Assembly (NCBI GenBank): GCA_041484845.1
Contig: JBGPIK010000160.1
Coordinates: forward strand, 1-13,372
Source of the DNA: JBGPIK01 sp041484845
Lineage (GTDB): Bacteria; Desulfobacterota; Binatia; UBA9968
Reading direction: 5' to 3'
Length of the DNA: 13,372 nucleotides
The notes beneath the pieces are model-generated. The model was not told where the DNA came from. It was given only the letters and a program-made list of their open reading frames with translations, and searched no databases. Both the position numbers and the translations under genes were made by a program. Below are positions 8,078-13,372 of the stretch, one piece after another; position 1 is the stretch's first letter; every line of letters begins with the position of its first letter.

Positions 8078-9349
8078 TTATTGCATTGTTACCGTGCAGC
8101 GCTTCTCCGCGATATGCGCCTCGAATTCATCCCTAAACTTTTTTATGAACGCCGCCGCCGGCATCGCCGCGGCATCGCCGAACGGACAAATCGTATTTCC
8201 CATGATGTTGCCGCTGATATTCAAAACCAAATCCAAATCCCCCGCTTGCCCGCCGCCTTCCTCGATACGCCGGAAAATTTTTTCCATCCAATGGCAGCCC
8301 TCGCGGCATGGACTGCACTGGCCGCAGGATTCATGAGCGTAAAAGCGCGCAATGTTCCACGCCGCCCGAACCATGCAGGTGGTATCGTCCATGACGATAA
8401 CGCCACCGGACCCGAGCATACTGCCCGCGGCCTGGACCGATTCGTAGTCGAGATTTATTTTTTCAATCTCCTCAGGGCGCAACACCGGCATCGACCCGCC
8501 GCCGGGGATCACGCCCTTAAGTTTCCTGCCGTTGGGAACTCCGCCACAGTCTTCTTCAAGAAATTTTTTAAACGGATAGCCCATTTCAAGCTCATACACG
8601 CCCGGCCGGTTGATGTGACCGCTTACGCTGAATAACTTAGTCCCTTTGCTTTTCTCGGTTCCGAGCGCCGCATAAGCCGCGGCTCCACGCTCGATGATCC
8701 AGGGAAGCACCGCCAGCGTCTCGACATTGTTGACTACGGTGGGGCAGCCGAAAAGTCCATGCGTTGCCGGAAACGGCGGTTTAACTTTGGGCCAACCCCG
8801 GCCGCCTTCCAGCGACGAAAGCAGCGCGGTTTCTTCGCCGCAAATATAGGCGCCGGCCCCGCGGTGAACGATGACATCGAGGTCATAGCCTGATCCAGCG
8901 ATGGTTTTGCCGATGTAGCGAGCCTGAATCGCTTCTTCGACGGCGCGTTCCAGTATATTCTCGCCGAAGACAAGCTCGCCACGAATGTAGATGAAAGCGG
9001 TGTGCGCCTGAATCGCATAGGCCGCGATCAGCGTCCCTTCGATAATCGCATGGGGATCTTTCTCGATGAGCAAGCGGTCTTTGAATGTGCCGGGCTCGCT
9101 CTCGTCGGCATTGCAGACGAGGTATCTGGGTTTTGGACTATCCTTCGGTACAAAGCTCCACTTCATCCCTGTCGGAAAGCCGGCGCCGCCGCGGCCTCTC
9201 AACCCGGAAGCTTTCACTTCGTCAATCAACTGCTCCGGCTTCATCGTTTGCACGACTTTTTCCCAACTCCGATAGCCGCCGTGCGCCTTATACGTAGCTA
9301 ACGTATGCGAGTCCGGCATATTGATATTGCGTAACAGCAGGGGTTCCAT
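8078..9349 (-). CDS. nuoF: NADH-quinone oxidoreductase subunit F
   Basis: Catalytic flavoprotein of the NADH module: oxidises NADH at FMN and passes electrons to cluster N3. It has 423 residues, typical length. The FMN/NADH-binding region shows GRGGAGFPTGMKWSF (52-66) and CNADESEPGTFKDR (79-92). A second glycine-rich segment, GAGAYICGEETALL (164-177), follows. The SLBB domain lies in the middle (about 235-320). The C-terminal N3 4Fe-4S site is SCGQCSPCREG with Cys342, Cys345, Cys348 and distal Cys388 in TICPFGDAAA. ATG 9349 gives a normal N-terminus (MEPLLLRNI), although no strong ribosome-binding site is visible; an ATG ten codons later is the alternative. The 59-base gap to nuoE holds a short GC-rich 6-bp inverted repeat (9380-9393) and nothing else I recognise. 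Confidence 0.98.
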   Translation of the reverse strand: MEPLLLRNINMPDSHTLATYKAHGGYRSWEKVVQTMKPEQLIDEVKASGLRGRGGAGFPTGMKWSFVPKDSPKPRYLVCNADESEPGTFKDRLLIEKDPHAIIEGTLIAAYAIQAHTAFIYIRGELVFGENILERAVEEAIQARYIGKTIAGSGYDLDVIVHRGAGAYICGEETALLSSLEGGRGWPKVKPPFPATHGLFGCPTVVNNVETLAVLPWIIERGAAAYAALGTEKSKGTKLFSVSGHINRPGVYELEMGYPFKKFLEEDCGGVPNGRKLKGVIPGGGSMPVLRPEEIEKINLDYESVQAAGSMLGSGGVIVMDDTTCMVRAAWNIARFYAHESCGQCSPCREGCHWMEKIFRRIEEGGGQAGDLDLVLNISGNIMGNTICPFGDAAAMPAAAFIKKFRDEFEAHIAEKRCTVTMQ

Positions 9350-9408
9350 GGGGATCAGTCGGAGAGACGAAATAGCGCAGACCCGTCCGGGTCAGCGGTC
9401 TTAGATCA

Positions 9409-9882
9409 TCACTTGAGTTTCTGCAGAATCTCCGTCACTTTCTCTTCGGTCAGGTTTTCGTAATAGTCGTCGTTGATTTGCATCATCGGCGCACTCCCGC
9501 AGGATGCTAAACATTCGACTTCGGAAAGCGTAAAGCGCCCGTCCGCCGTTGTTTGCCCCGGCTCAAGGCCGAGCGCTTTCTTGATCAATCCCGTAATCTT
9601 TTCAGCGCCGCCGAGCGCGCACGACAAGGTGCGGCAAACCTGGATATGGTGGCGCCCGATGGGCTTGGTATTGAACATGGTGTAAAAACTCACCACGCCC
9701 TGAACTCTTGCCGGCGACTGCTCCATGATTTTCGCCACATACTCGATCGCTTCCGCAGTCAGATGACCGAACTCCTGCTGGGCAAGATAAAGCACCGGCA
9801 GCATCGCCGCTTCTTTCTTGGGATAGCGGCTCACCGTTTCCTCGAACTTCTTGTAGGTTTCCGGGGAAAACTCTAACGCCAT
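9409..9882 (-). CDS. nuoE: NADH-quinone oxidoreductase subunit E
   Basis: Thioredoxin-fold 2Fe-2S subunit (24 kDa type) carrying cluster N1a beside the FMN in NuoF. It has 157 residues, the usual size. An N-terminal helical domain (1-75) contains YPKKEAAMLPVLYLAQQEFG and VVSFYTMF. The cluster ligands follow as Cys83 and Cys88 (VCRTLSCAL) and Cys124 and Cys128 (ECLASCGSAPMM), the standard C-X4-C ... C-X3-C pattern. The start is ATG 9882, preceded by an A-rich run. The palindrome at 9890-9946 ends seven bases upstream, so the normal Shine-Dalgarno position lies in its stem and no purine-rich SD is visible. Confidence 0.98.
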   Translation of the reverse strand: MALEFSPETYKKFEETVSRYPKKEAAMLPVLYLAQQEFGHLTAEAIEYVAKIMEQSPARVQGVVSFYTMFNTKPIGRHHIQVCRTLSCALGGAEKITGLIKKALGLEPGQTTADGRFTLSEVECLASCGSAPMMQINDDYYENLTEEKVTEILQKLK

Positions 9883-9889
9883 TTTTTTA

Positions 9890-9946
9890 AGTGCTGAGTA
9901 ACGAGTACTGAGCGAAAAAGCTTCTCAGTCCTCAGTACTCAGCACT
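9890..9946. repeat. Imperfect palindrome of heptamer repeats in the nuoD-nuoE gap
   Basis: The 23-base arms 9890-9912 and 9924-9946 are complementary at 20 of 23 positions, around an 11-base A-rich loop (9913-9923). Read on the coding strand, the first arm is three degenerate heptamers AGTGCTG, AGTACTG, AGGACTG plus AG. The plus strand of the left arm reads AGTGCTG, AGTAACG, AGTACTG plus AG. The structure nearly fills the 74-base gap and abuts the nuoE start. There is no T tract after the stem on the coding strand (A-rich instead), so it is not a standard terminator. Its design is like the 8019-8076 element, though the unit sequence differs. Confidence 0.88.
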
Positions 9947-9956
9947 CCCTTACTTT

Positions 9957-11147
9957 CTATCGGTCGCACTCGCCGCCGATCATGTTGATCATGCCGAAGG
10001 TCGAAACAATATCCGCGATCATGTAACCCTTGATCATTTCATGAAAAGCGCCCATCGCAATAAAGCAAGGCGGGCGCACGCGCACGCGATACGGCCGGCC
10101 GCCGCCGTCGCTTACGATGTAAAAGCCGAGCTCGCCGTTGCCGCCTTCGACGGCGGCATAAGTTTCGCCGGGCGGCACATGAATGCCTTCCATGATGATT
10201 TTGAAATGGTGCATCAACCCTTCGATGCTGTTATAAACCTTTTCTTTCTCCGGCAGGACAAAGCGCGGATCGTCGATCCACACCGGCCCCACAGGAAGAT
10301 TCTGCAGCGCCTGCTCGATGATGCGCATGCTCTGCTCAATTTCCTGCATCCGGCAGACAAACCGATCGTAATTGTCTCCTTTGCTTCCTAACGGAACTTG
10401 AAAGTCGAACCGATCGTAAACCAGGTAAGGAAAAGTCTTGCGCACGTCGTAATTGACCCCGGTGGAGCGCAGGATCGGCCCCGTGAGGCTGTAACTCATG
10501 GCGGTCTCCTGCGAGATGACCCCCACGTTGGACATACGATCGATAAAGATCCGATTGCGCGATAGCAAACGGTCGCAGTCGTCAAGCAGTTTGCGGGTCT
10601 TCTTGAGCATCTCCGTCACGCGCTCGGCGAAATGGTCCGGCAAGTCGTGCTTGACGCCGCCGATGCGCACGTAAGTGACGGTCAGCCGCGCGCCCGTCAG
10701 GCCTTCAACGATTTGGGTAATGAGTTCCCGCGCCTCGATCATATAGAAGCCGACGGTCACTGCGCCGAGTTCGGAAGCGGCCATACCGCAGCAGGTGAGG
10801 TGATCATAAATGCGCGCCAACTCGCTGATGATAACGCGAATAAACTGACAGCGCGGCGTCGTTTCTACACCGATGAGTTTTTCCACCGCCAAAGCATAAC
10901 CGACGTTATTGATCAGGGATGAAGCATAGTTCAGCCGGTCGGTGTAGGGGATGACTTGCGTCCACGTGGCCTGCTCGCAACTTTTGTCGAAGCCGCGATG
11001 GAGAAACCCCACTTCCACATCGCAGTCGAGCACCTTCTCGCCCTCGAGCTTGAGATTGAACTTGATCGTGCCATGGGTCGCGGGATGGGACGGTCCCATC
11101 TGCAGTTCCATGATTTCGAGCGGCAACTCGGGGCTGTCAGCTATCAT
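9957..11147 (-). CDS. nuoD: NADH-quinone oxidoreductase subunit D
   Basis: The 49 kDa-type subunit, related to the large subunit of NiFe hydrogenases, which forms the quinone head-group site together with NuoB. It has 396 residues, the usual length for an unfused NuoD. MGPSHPATHGTIKF (17-30) contains the quinone-site histidine (His25), and TDRLNYASSLINN (69-81) contains the partner tyrosine (Tyr74). Their spacing of 49 residues equals that of His38/Tyr87 in Thermus Nqo4. Other landmarks are EVGFLHRGFDK, SRNRIFIDRMSNVGVIS and the conserved C-terminal end MIGGECDR. The partner NuoB is not encoded nearby. It follows nuoC after 22 bases, so the two genes are not fused as in E. coli. Confidence 0.98.
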   Translation of the reverse strand: MIADSPELPLEIMELQMGPSHPATHGTIKFNLKLEGEKVLDCDVEVGFLHRGFDKSCEQATWTQVIPYTDRLNYASSLINNVGYALAVEKLIGVETTPRCQFIRVIISELARIYDHLTCCGMAASELGAVTVGFYMIEARELITQIVEGLTGARLTVTYVRIGGVKHDLPDHFAERVTEMLKKTRKLLDDCDRLLSRNRIFIDRMSNVGVISQETAMSYSLTGPILRSTGVNYDVRKTFPYLVYDRFDFQVPLGSKGDNYDRFVCRMQEIEQSMRIIEQALQNLPVGPVWIDDPRFVLPEKEKVYNSIEGLMHHFKIIMEGIHVPPGETYAAVEGGNGELGFYIVSDGGGRPYRVRVRPPCFIAMGAFHEMIKGYMIADIVSTFGMINMIGGECDR

Positions 11148-11169
11148 CGTTAATCGATATCCGTCACAA

Positions 11170-11733
11170 TCAATTTTTCTTCGCCAATACCTGTTTTAGC
11201 CGCAGCAACTTGTTATTGGATCGCTCGTCGACAAAAGTTCCCGCGACCTTGCGTTCCGGAACGCGCGGCTGGCAGAGATTCACCGGATAATTTTTGCGCA
11301 GCGGATGACCTTGGAACTCTTCGTAGAGCAGCACCCGGCGCAAATTCGGATGGTCGACAAAACGAATGCCGAATAAATCCCAGACCTCGCGCTCCATGAA
11401 ATTGGCGCCCTTCCAAAGCGGTGTGAGCGACTCCACTTGAGCGTCCTTTTCCGGCACGGGAACCCTGACACGCAGGCGTTCCCGAGTCTTAAGAGCGCTC
11501 AGCTGGTAGACGACTTCAAAACGGAACTCTTTTTTCTGCCAGTAATCGACGGCGGTAATATCCGAAAGGAAGTCGAAGCCTAAACGCGGATCTTCTTTGA
11601 AAAAGCGAAAGCTCTCTCGCAAGCCTAGCCGCTCCAATATGACAATATCATCCCGCTGGGATTGCAGGGTTTCAAGTGCCCTCGGGCCAAGCTTTTCTCG
11701 AATGTATTGAAGAGTGGCACCGGTTTCAGACAT
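11170..11733 (-). CDS. nuoC: NADH-quinone oxidoreductase subunit C
   Basis: The 30 kDa-type structural subunit of the complex I connecting module, contacting NuoD; it carries no cofactor. It has 187 residues, in the normal range for a separate NuoC. The family signature is clear at 113-150: MEREVWDLFGIRFVDHPNLR followed by RVLLYEEFQGHPLRKNYPV. Upstream, FLSDITAVDY (55-64) is also typical. The start ATG lies only six bases after the nuoA stop. In most operons nuoB occupies this junction, so its absence is direct and not due to a gap or frameshift. A GGAG about 15 bases upstream could serve as a distant ribosome-binding site. Confidence 0.97.
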   Translation of the reverse strand: MSETGATLQYIREKLGPRALETLQSQRDDIVILERLGLRESFRFFKEDPRLGFDFLSDITAVDYWQKKEFRFEVVYQLSALKTRERLRVRVPVPEKDAQVESLTPLWKGANFMEREVWDLFGIRFVDHPNLRRVLLYEEFQGHPLRKNYPVNLCQPRVPERKVAGTFVDERSNNKLLRLKQVLAKKN

Positions 11734-11739
11734 CGTCGA

Positions 11740-12096
11740 TCAATCCCACTCCAGCGCCCCTTTTTTCCATACGTAGACAAAGCCGATTATGAGAATCCCA
11801 AGAAAAACACCCATCTCGACTAAACCGAAGATCCCCAAGCGGCGAAATAGAATCGCCCACGGATAGAGAAACACGACTTCCAGATCAAAGATTAGAAACA
11901 GCATCGCCACCAAATAGAATTTAACTGAAATACGAATGCGCGCGTCGCCGCGCGGAGGATTACCGGACTCAAACGGCTCGGCTTTGACGGGACTGTACGA
12001 TTTCGGGCCAATTTTTTGCGCGATCACGAGCAGAGCAAGCACTATAACCGCGGCGAAGGCGAACAAAACCAGGAGCGGAAAATAAGGATGCGTCAT
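11740..12096 (-). CDS. nuoA: NADH-quinone oxidoreductase subunit A
   Basis: Small membrane subunit (ND3 type) with three transmembrane helices and a flexible loop near the quinone cavity. It has 118 residues, normal length. The first helix spans about 7-27; the loop contains AEPFESGNPPRGDARIRIS (39-57); it continues into KFYLVAMLFLIFDLEVVFLY (59-78) with the conserved acidic residues of helix 2; a third helix spans about 89-109. It is the first gene of the operon. ATG 12096 is the only sensible start, but no Shine-Dalgarno sequence is visible: the 15 bases upstream follow directly on a T8 run and are pyrimidine-rich. Confidence 0.97.
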   Translation of the reverse strand: MTHPYFPLLVLFAFAAVIVLALLVIAQKIGPKSYSPVKAEPFESGNPPRGDARIRISVKFYLVAMLFLIFDLEVVFLYPWAILFRRLGIFGLVEMGVFLGILIIGFVYVWKKGALEWD

Positions 12097-12111
12097 GAAT
12101 AACGTGGCAGG

Positions 12112-12145
12112 AAAAAAAACCGTCCCGCTCAGCGGAGAGGTACGG
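12112..12145 (-). terminator. Terminator-shaped hairpin with T8 tract in the nuoA leader
   Basis: On the minus strand, CCGT (12145-12142) pairs with ACGG (12123-12120). Inside, TCCGC pairs with GCGGG around a TGA loop, with a five-base bulge on the 5' side. The stem is followed at once by eight T residues (12119-12112). This is the form of an intrinsic terminator, ending 15 bases before the nuoA ATG. It could end transcripts from the upstream VOC gene. Because no promoter fits between it and nuoA, it may instead act as an attenuator on nuo transcription. The structure is read by eye, not folded by computer. Confidence 0.5.
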
Positions 12146-12176
12146 ATTCATGCCCCACGGCCTCAGCGATAAACTT

Positions 12177-12205
12177 TGTCTATTGTAAATTCCCGGTGTT
12201 GTCAA
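12177..12205 (-). promoter_or_regulatory. Candidate sigma-70-type promoter for the nuo operon
   Basis: On the minus strand a perfect -35 hexamer TTGACA (12205-12200) is followed after 17 bases by TAGACA (12182-12177), a weak -10. An alternative pair in the same place is TTATCT (12210-12205) with TACAAT (12187-12182), also 17 bases apart. Either would start transcription roughly 70 bases upstream of nuoA, so the transcript would include the terminator-like hairpin. The assignment is by sequence resemblance only. Confidence 0.4.
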
Positions 12206-12230
12206 GATAACACACGCTCATTATGCTCCA

Positions 12231-12272
12231 AACCGGCGCCGGATATCATAGGGAGACGTCGCCGCGCCGGTT
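12231..12272. repeat. 9-bp perfect inverted repeat between the VOC gene and nuoA
   Basis: AACCGGCGC (12231-12239) and GCGCCGGTT (12264-12272) are exact reverse complements separated by 24 bases. On the minus strand the stem is followed by only TTT, so it is a weak candidate terminator for the VOC gene; it could also be a protein-binding site upstream of the nuo promoter. The rest of the 12273-12354 stretch shows nothing I recognise. Confidence 0.45.
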
Positions 12273-12354
12273 ATGCCGAAAACAAAATTCCGGGTCAGTG
12301 GGCGACAAAGCAAATCAGAAACCCACGGGAATCTGCAACCTCCGCGAAGATTTT

Positions 12355-12759
12355 TTAGTCGTCTGGCTTTCCTTGATTCTTTTCTCCCAGCGGCTGGACA
12401 TCGAGGAAACCGTGTTCGGAGATATCGAAGTAATTGCCGTCGGGATCCGAACCCCGGATTTCGGCATAAGGTCGGCCGTTGGGGCGCGGCTTGGGCAATT
12501 TTGCGTAGTTGATTTTTTTCATTTTCTCCACAATCTTGTCGCCGCTCTCCACTTCGAAACCGAAGTGATAAAGGCCATTGGGAGCTTGTTGCTCGTGGTT
12601 GGGCAGAATCGCGAGGTTGAAATAACCGTCGGTCAAATAAATCGCGCCCCCCTCCCGTTTGTCCTCGTGGAGAAGCTGCATGTCAAAAACGTCCATGTAA
12701 AACGATGCGAGTTTTCCCGTATCCTCCGTGCGAATCGCAAGATGGCGAATTTTAGGCAT
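12355..12759 (-). CDS. VOC family (glyoxalase/bleomycin-resistance fold) protein
   Basis: A 134-residue single-domain protein with the two beta-alpha-beta-beta-beta modules of the vicinal oxygen chelate superfamily. Module 1 begins IRHLAIRTEDTGKLASFY (4-21) and includes GAIYLTDGYFNLAIL. Module 2 begins YHFGFEVES (64-72) and ends with the typical SDPDGNYFDISEHGF (104-118). Likely metal ligands by position are His6, His65 and Asp112; the place of the first-module Glu seems to be Asn48, so metal binding may be atypical. Substrate cannot be deduced: the superfamily includes glyoxalase I, dioxygenases, epimerases and resistance proteins. It has its own strong ribosome-binding site and lies upstream of nuoA on the same strand with 258 bases between, so it is probably a separate unit. 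Confidence 0.88.
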   Translation of the reverse strand: MPKIRHLAIRTEDTGKLASFYMDVFDMQLLHEDKREGGAIYLTDGYFNLAILPNHEQQAPNGLYHFGFEVESGDKIVEKMKKINYAKLPKPRPNGRPYAEIRGSDPDGNYFDISEHGFLDVQPLGEKNQGKPDD

Positions 12760-12764
12760 AGGCT

Positions 12765-12772
12765 ACCTCCTT
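12765..12772 (-). promoter_or_regulatory. Strong Shine-Dalgarno site of the VOC gene
   Basis: The minus strand reads AAGGAGGT, a full anti-16S match, about five bases before the ATG at 12759. It fixes the start of the VOC gene. It contrasts with the nuo genes here, most of which have weak or no visible ribosome-binding sites. Confidence 0.85.
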
Positions 12773-12790
12773 CTGTTAAGCGTTTGCTAC

Positions 12791-12819
12791 CCTTAATGCT
12801 CGAACGTTGCGGTTGTCAA
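12791..12819 (-). promoter_or_regulatory. Possible promoter of the VOC gene
   Basis: The minus strand has a perfect TTGACA (12819-12814), but at 17 bases the -10 position is TTAAGG, a poor match. It is proposed because the -35 context CTTGACAAC is shared with the candidate nuo promoter and the location suits a VOC transcript. Confidence 0.25.
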
Positions 12820-12928
12820 GCGAACGATGGGTTGATGATTAGCTGTAGCCTGCCGAGTTACCCAACAGGATCGATTCACCGCTCTGGCGTTACTGGCTTG
12901 CTTGATTCCGAGGTGATCGGATCGTCGC
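12820..12928. other. Unassigned segment between the archease fragment and the VOC promoter region
   Basis: No frame on either strand gives a recognisable protein, and no tRNA or terminator is evident. A short direct repeat CCAG-TAACG-CCAG is present on the minus strand. The segment begins where archease homology stops, so it may be DNA brought in by a deletion or rearrangement. The plus-strand frame that crosses it is an antisense reading of the VOC gene. Confidence 0.4.
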
Positions 12929-13111
12929 CTAAGTGTCGCGGGTGGTGATTGTTTGCGAATCGACGATGACGGCAAAGAGCGCCTCGCCGGCGATGGCAAA
13001 CAGCGCGGGCCGATCCGCGGCGGTTACTTCGATCCCAACATCTGCGGTGTGTTCGAATTCGCGAAAACTGCCTCGCCCGCTATTTGCGCTGGCTTTCATT
13101 CTCGCGCTCAA
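12929..13111 (-). pseudogene. Archease, N-terminal fragment (broken gene)
   Basis: Sixty codons on the minus strand. Residues 16-55 (FREFEHTADVGIEVTAADRP and ALFAIAGEALFAVIVDSQTI) match the start of archease, the small metal-binding protein that helps the RNA ligase RtcB turn over; the HTADVG motif carries a conserved aspartate. Family members are about 140 residues. Here a TAG follows TTRDT, where the next beta-strand should begin. The missing 80 residues do not appear in the other minus-strand frames, and only 169 bases remain before the VOC gene. The start (ATG 13111 or 13099) overlaps the end of the DHH gene, which suggests former translational coupling. RtcB, a frequent neighbour, is not in the window. 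It could also be an assembly error. Confidence 0.72.
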
Positions 13112-13372
13112 CGATCATCGGCACCATCGCATCGCGGATAACCTTCTCGCTCACTTCGCCGAAGCGTTCTTTGAAGCGGTCGAGGGGAATAACCGCTTTG
13201 GCCATCGCCCGATGGCCGCCGGCGCTGCCGATATCGTCATAGAGCTTTTTCATGATTTCACCGGCGCTCTTAACATAACCCAGGTTGCGCACGGAAATCA
13301 CTACGCGATCTTTGACCAGTCCTGAGACGACGGCCCACTCCACGCCTTCGATTTGAAGGCAAAACTCCGCCA
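13080..13372 (-). CDS. DHH/DHHA1 family phosphoesterase, C-terminal part (5' end beyond window)
   Basis: The frame is open from the window edge to TAG at 13082-13080, giving about 97 C-terminal residues. VVISVRNLGYVKSAGEIMKK followed by GSAGGHRAMAKAVIPL is the DHHA1 substrate-binding domain pattern, with the conserved GGH motif. Such proteins hydrolyse phosphodiester bonds in short RNAs or nucleotide derivatives (NrnA/oligoribonuclease, cyclic-dinucleotide and pAp phosphatases); the exact substrate cannot be told because the catalytic DHH domain lies outside the window. The gene overlaps the archease fragment by 32 bases, so both belong to one transcript. A GTG at 13343 lies in frame but is internal, not the start. 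Confidence 0.75.
   Translation of the reverse strand, partial: AEFCLQIEGVEWAVVSGLVKDRVVISVRNLGYVKSAGEIMKKLYDDIGSAGGHRAMAKAVIPLDRFKERFGEVSEKVIRDAMVPMIVERENESQRK

Noticed and set aside
9380..9393. GACCCG-TC-CGGGTC inverted repeat between nuoE and nuoF as a terminator
   Set aside because: The loop is only two bases and there is no T tract; too small to support a call.
12182..12205. TTGACA with TACAAT as a promoter pair
   Set aside because: The spacing is only 12 bases, too short for a sigma-70 promoter; other pairings in the same region were preferred.
12223..12948. A 241-codon plus-strand open frame opposite the VOC gene
   Set aside because: It is an antisense shadow: the minus-strand VOC protein has clear family motifs and a full Shine-Dalgarno site, while the plus-strand translation resembles nothing.
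12097..13000. tRNA, small RNA gene, CRISPR array or phage attachment site in the right-hand intergenic regions
   Set aside because: No T-arm GGTTCGA-type sequence with a matching acceptor stem, no regularly spaced repeats and no integrase gene were seen.

Overview
The window is dominated by a complex I (NADH:quinone oxidoreductase) operon on the minus strand. It is read from about position 12200 down to position 1 in the order nuoA-C-D-E-F-G-H-J-K-L-M-N, and nuoN runs off the left edge. Composition is moderately GC-rich, start codons are bacterial, and the proteins are of the proteobacterial/deltaproteobacterial kind. nuoC and nuoD are separate genes, NuoG is short, and all three antiporter-like subunits are present. 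I infer an uncultured Gram-negative bacterium of the deltaproteobacterial or neighbouring phyla; the sequence does not fix the taxon further.

Layout from right to left, in the direction of transcription. 13372-13080: the C-terminal end of a DHH/DHHA1 phosphoesterase. 13111-12929: the first 60 codons of an archease gene that overlaps it and stops early, so it looks like a broken gene. 12928-12760: no convincing gene. 12759-12355: a small VOC (glyoxalase/bleomycin-resistance fold) protein with the clearest ribosome-binding site of the window. 12354-12097: an intergenic region holding an inverted repeat, a candidate promoter and a terminator-shaped hairpin with a T8 tract just upstream of nuoA. 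12096-1: the nuo genes, which are tightly packed and often overlapping.

The operon encodes the NADH-input module (NuoE, F, G), two subunits of the quinone-connecting module (NuoC, D) and the membrane arm (NuoA, H, J, K, L, M, N). Electrons enter at FMN in NuoF, pass along Fe-S clusters in NuoE/F/G, and should reach quinone at the NuoD/NuoB/NuoH interface, driving proton pumping by the membrane subunits. Two essential Fe-S subunits are missing: NuoB (cluster N2) and NuoI (clusters N6a/N6b). Their usual places, between nuoA and nuoC and between nuoG/nuoH and nuoJ, are closed by gaps of a few bases or by overlaps. They must be encoded elsewhere if this complex works as a standard complex I.

The two longest gaps inside the operon (nuoD/nuoE and nuoF/nuoG) are each filled by a large imperfect palindrome. 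Each palindrome is built from degenerate tandem 7- or 8-base units and sits where the ribosome-binding site of the next gene would be. Most of the window is otherwise ordinary housekeeping sequence. The observations worth following are the missing nuoB/nuoI, these palindromes, the leader hairpin and the broken archease.
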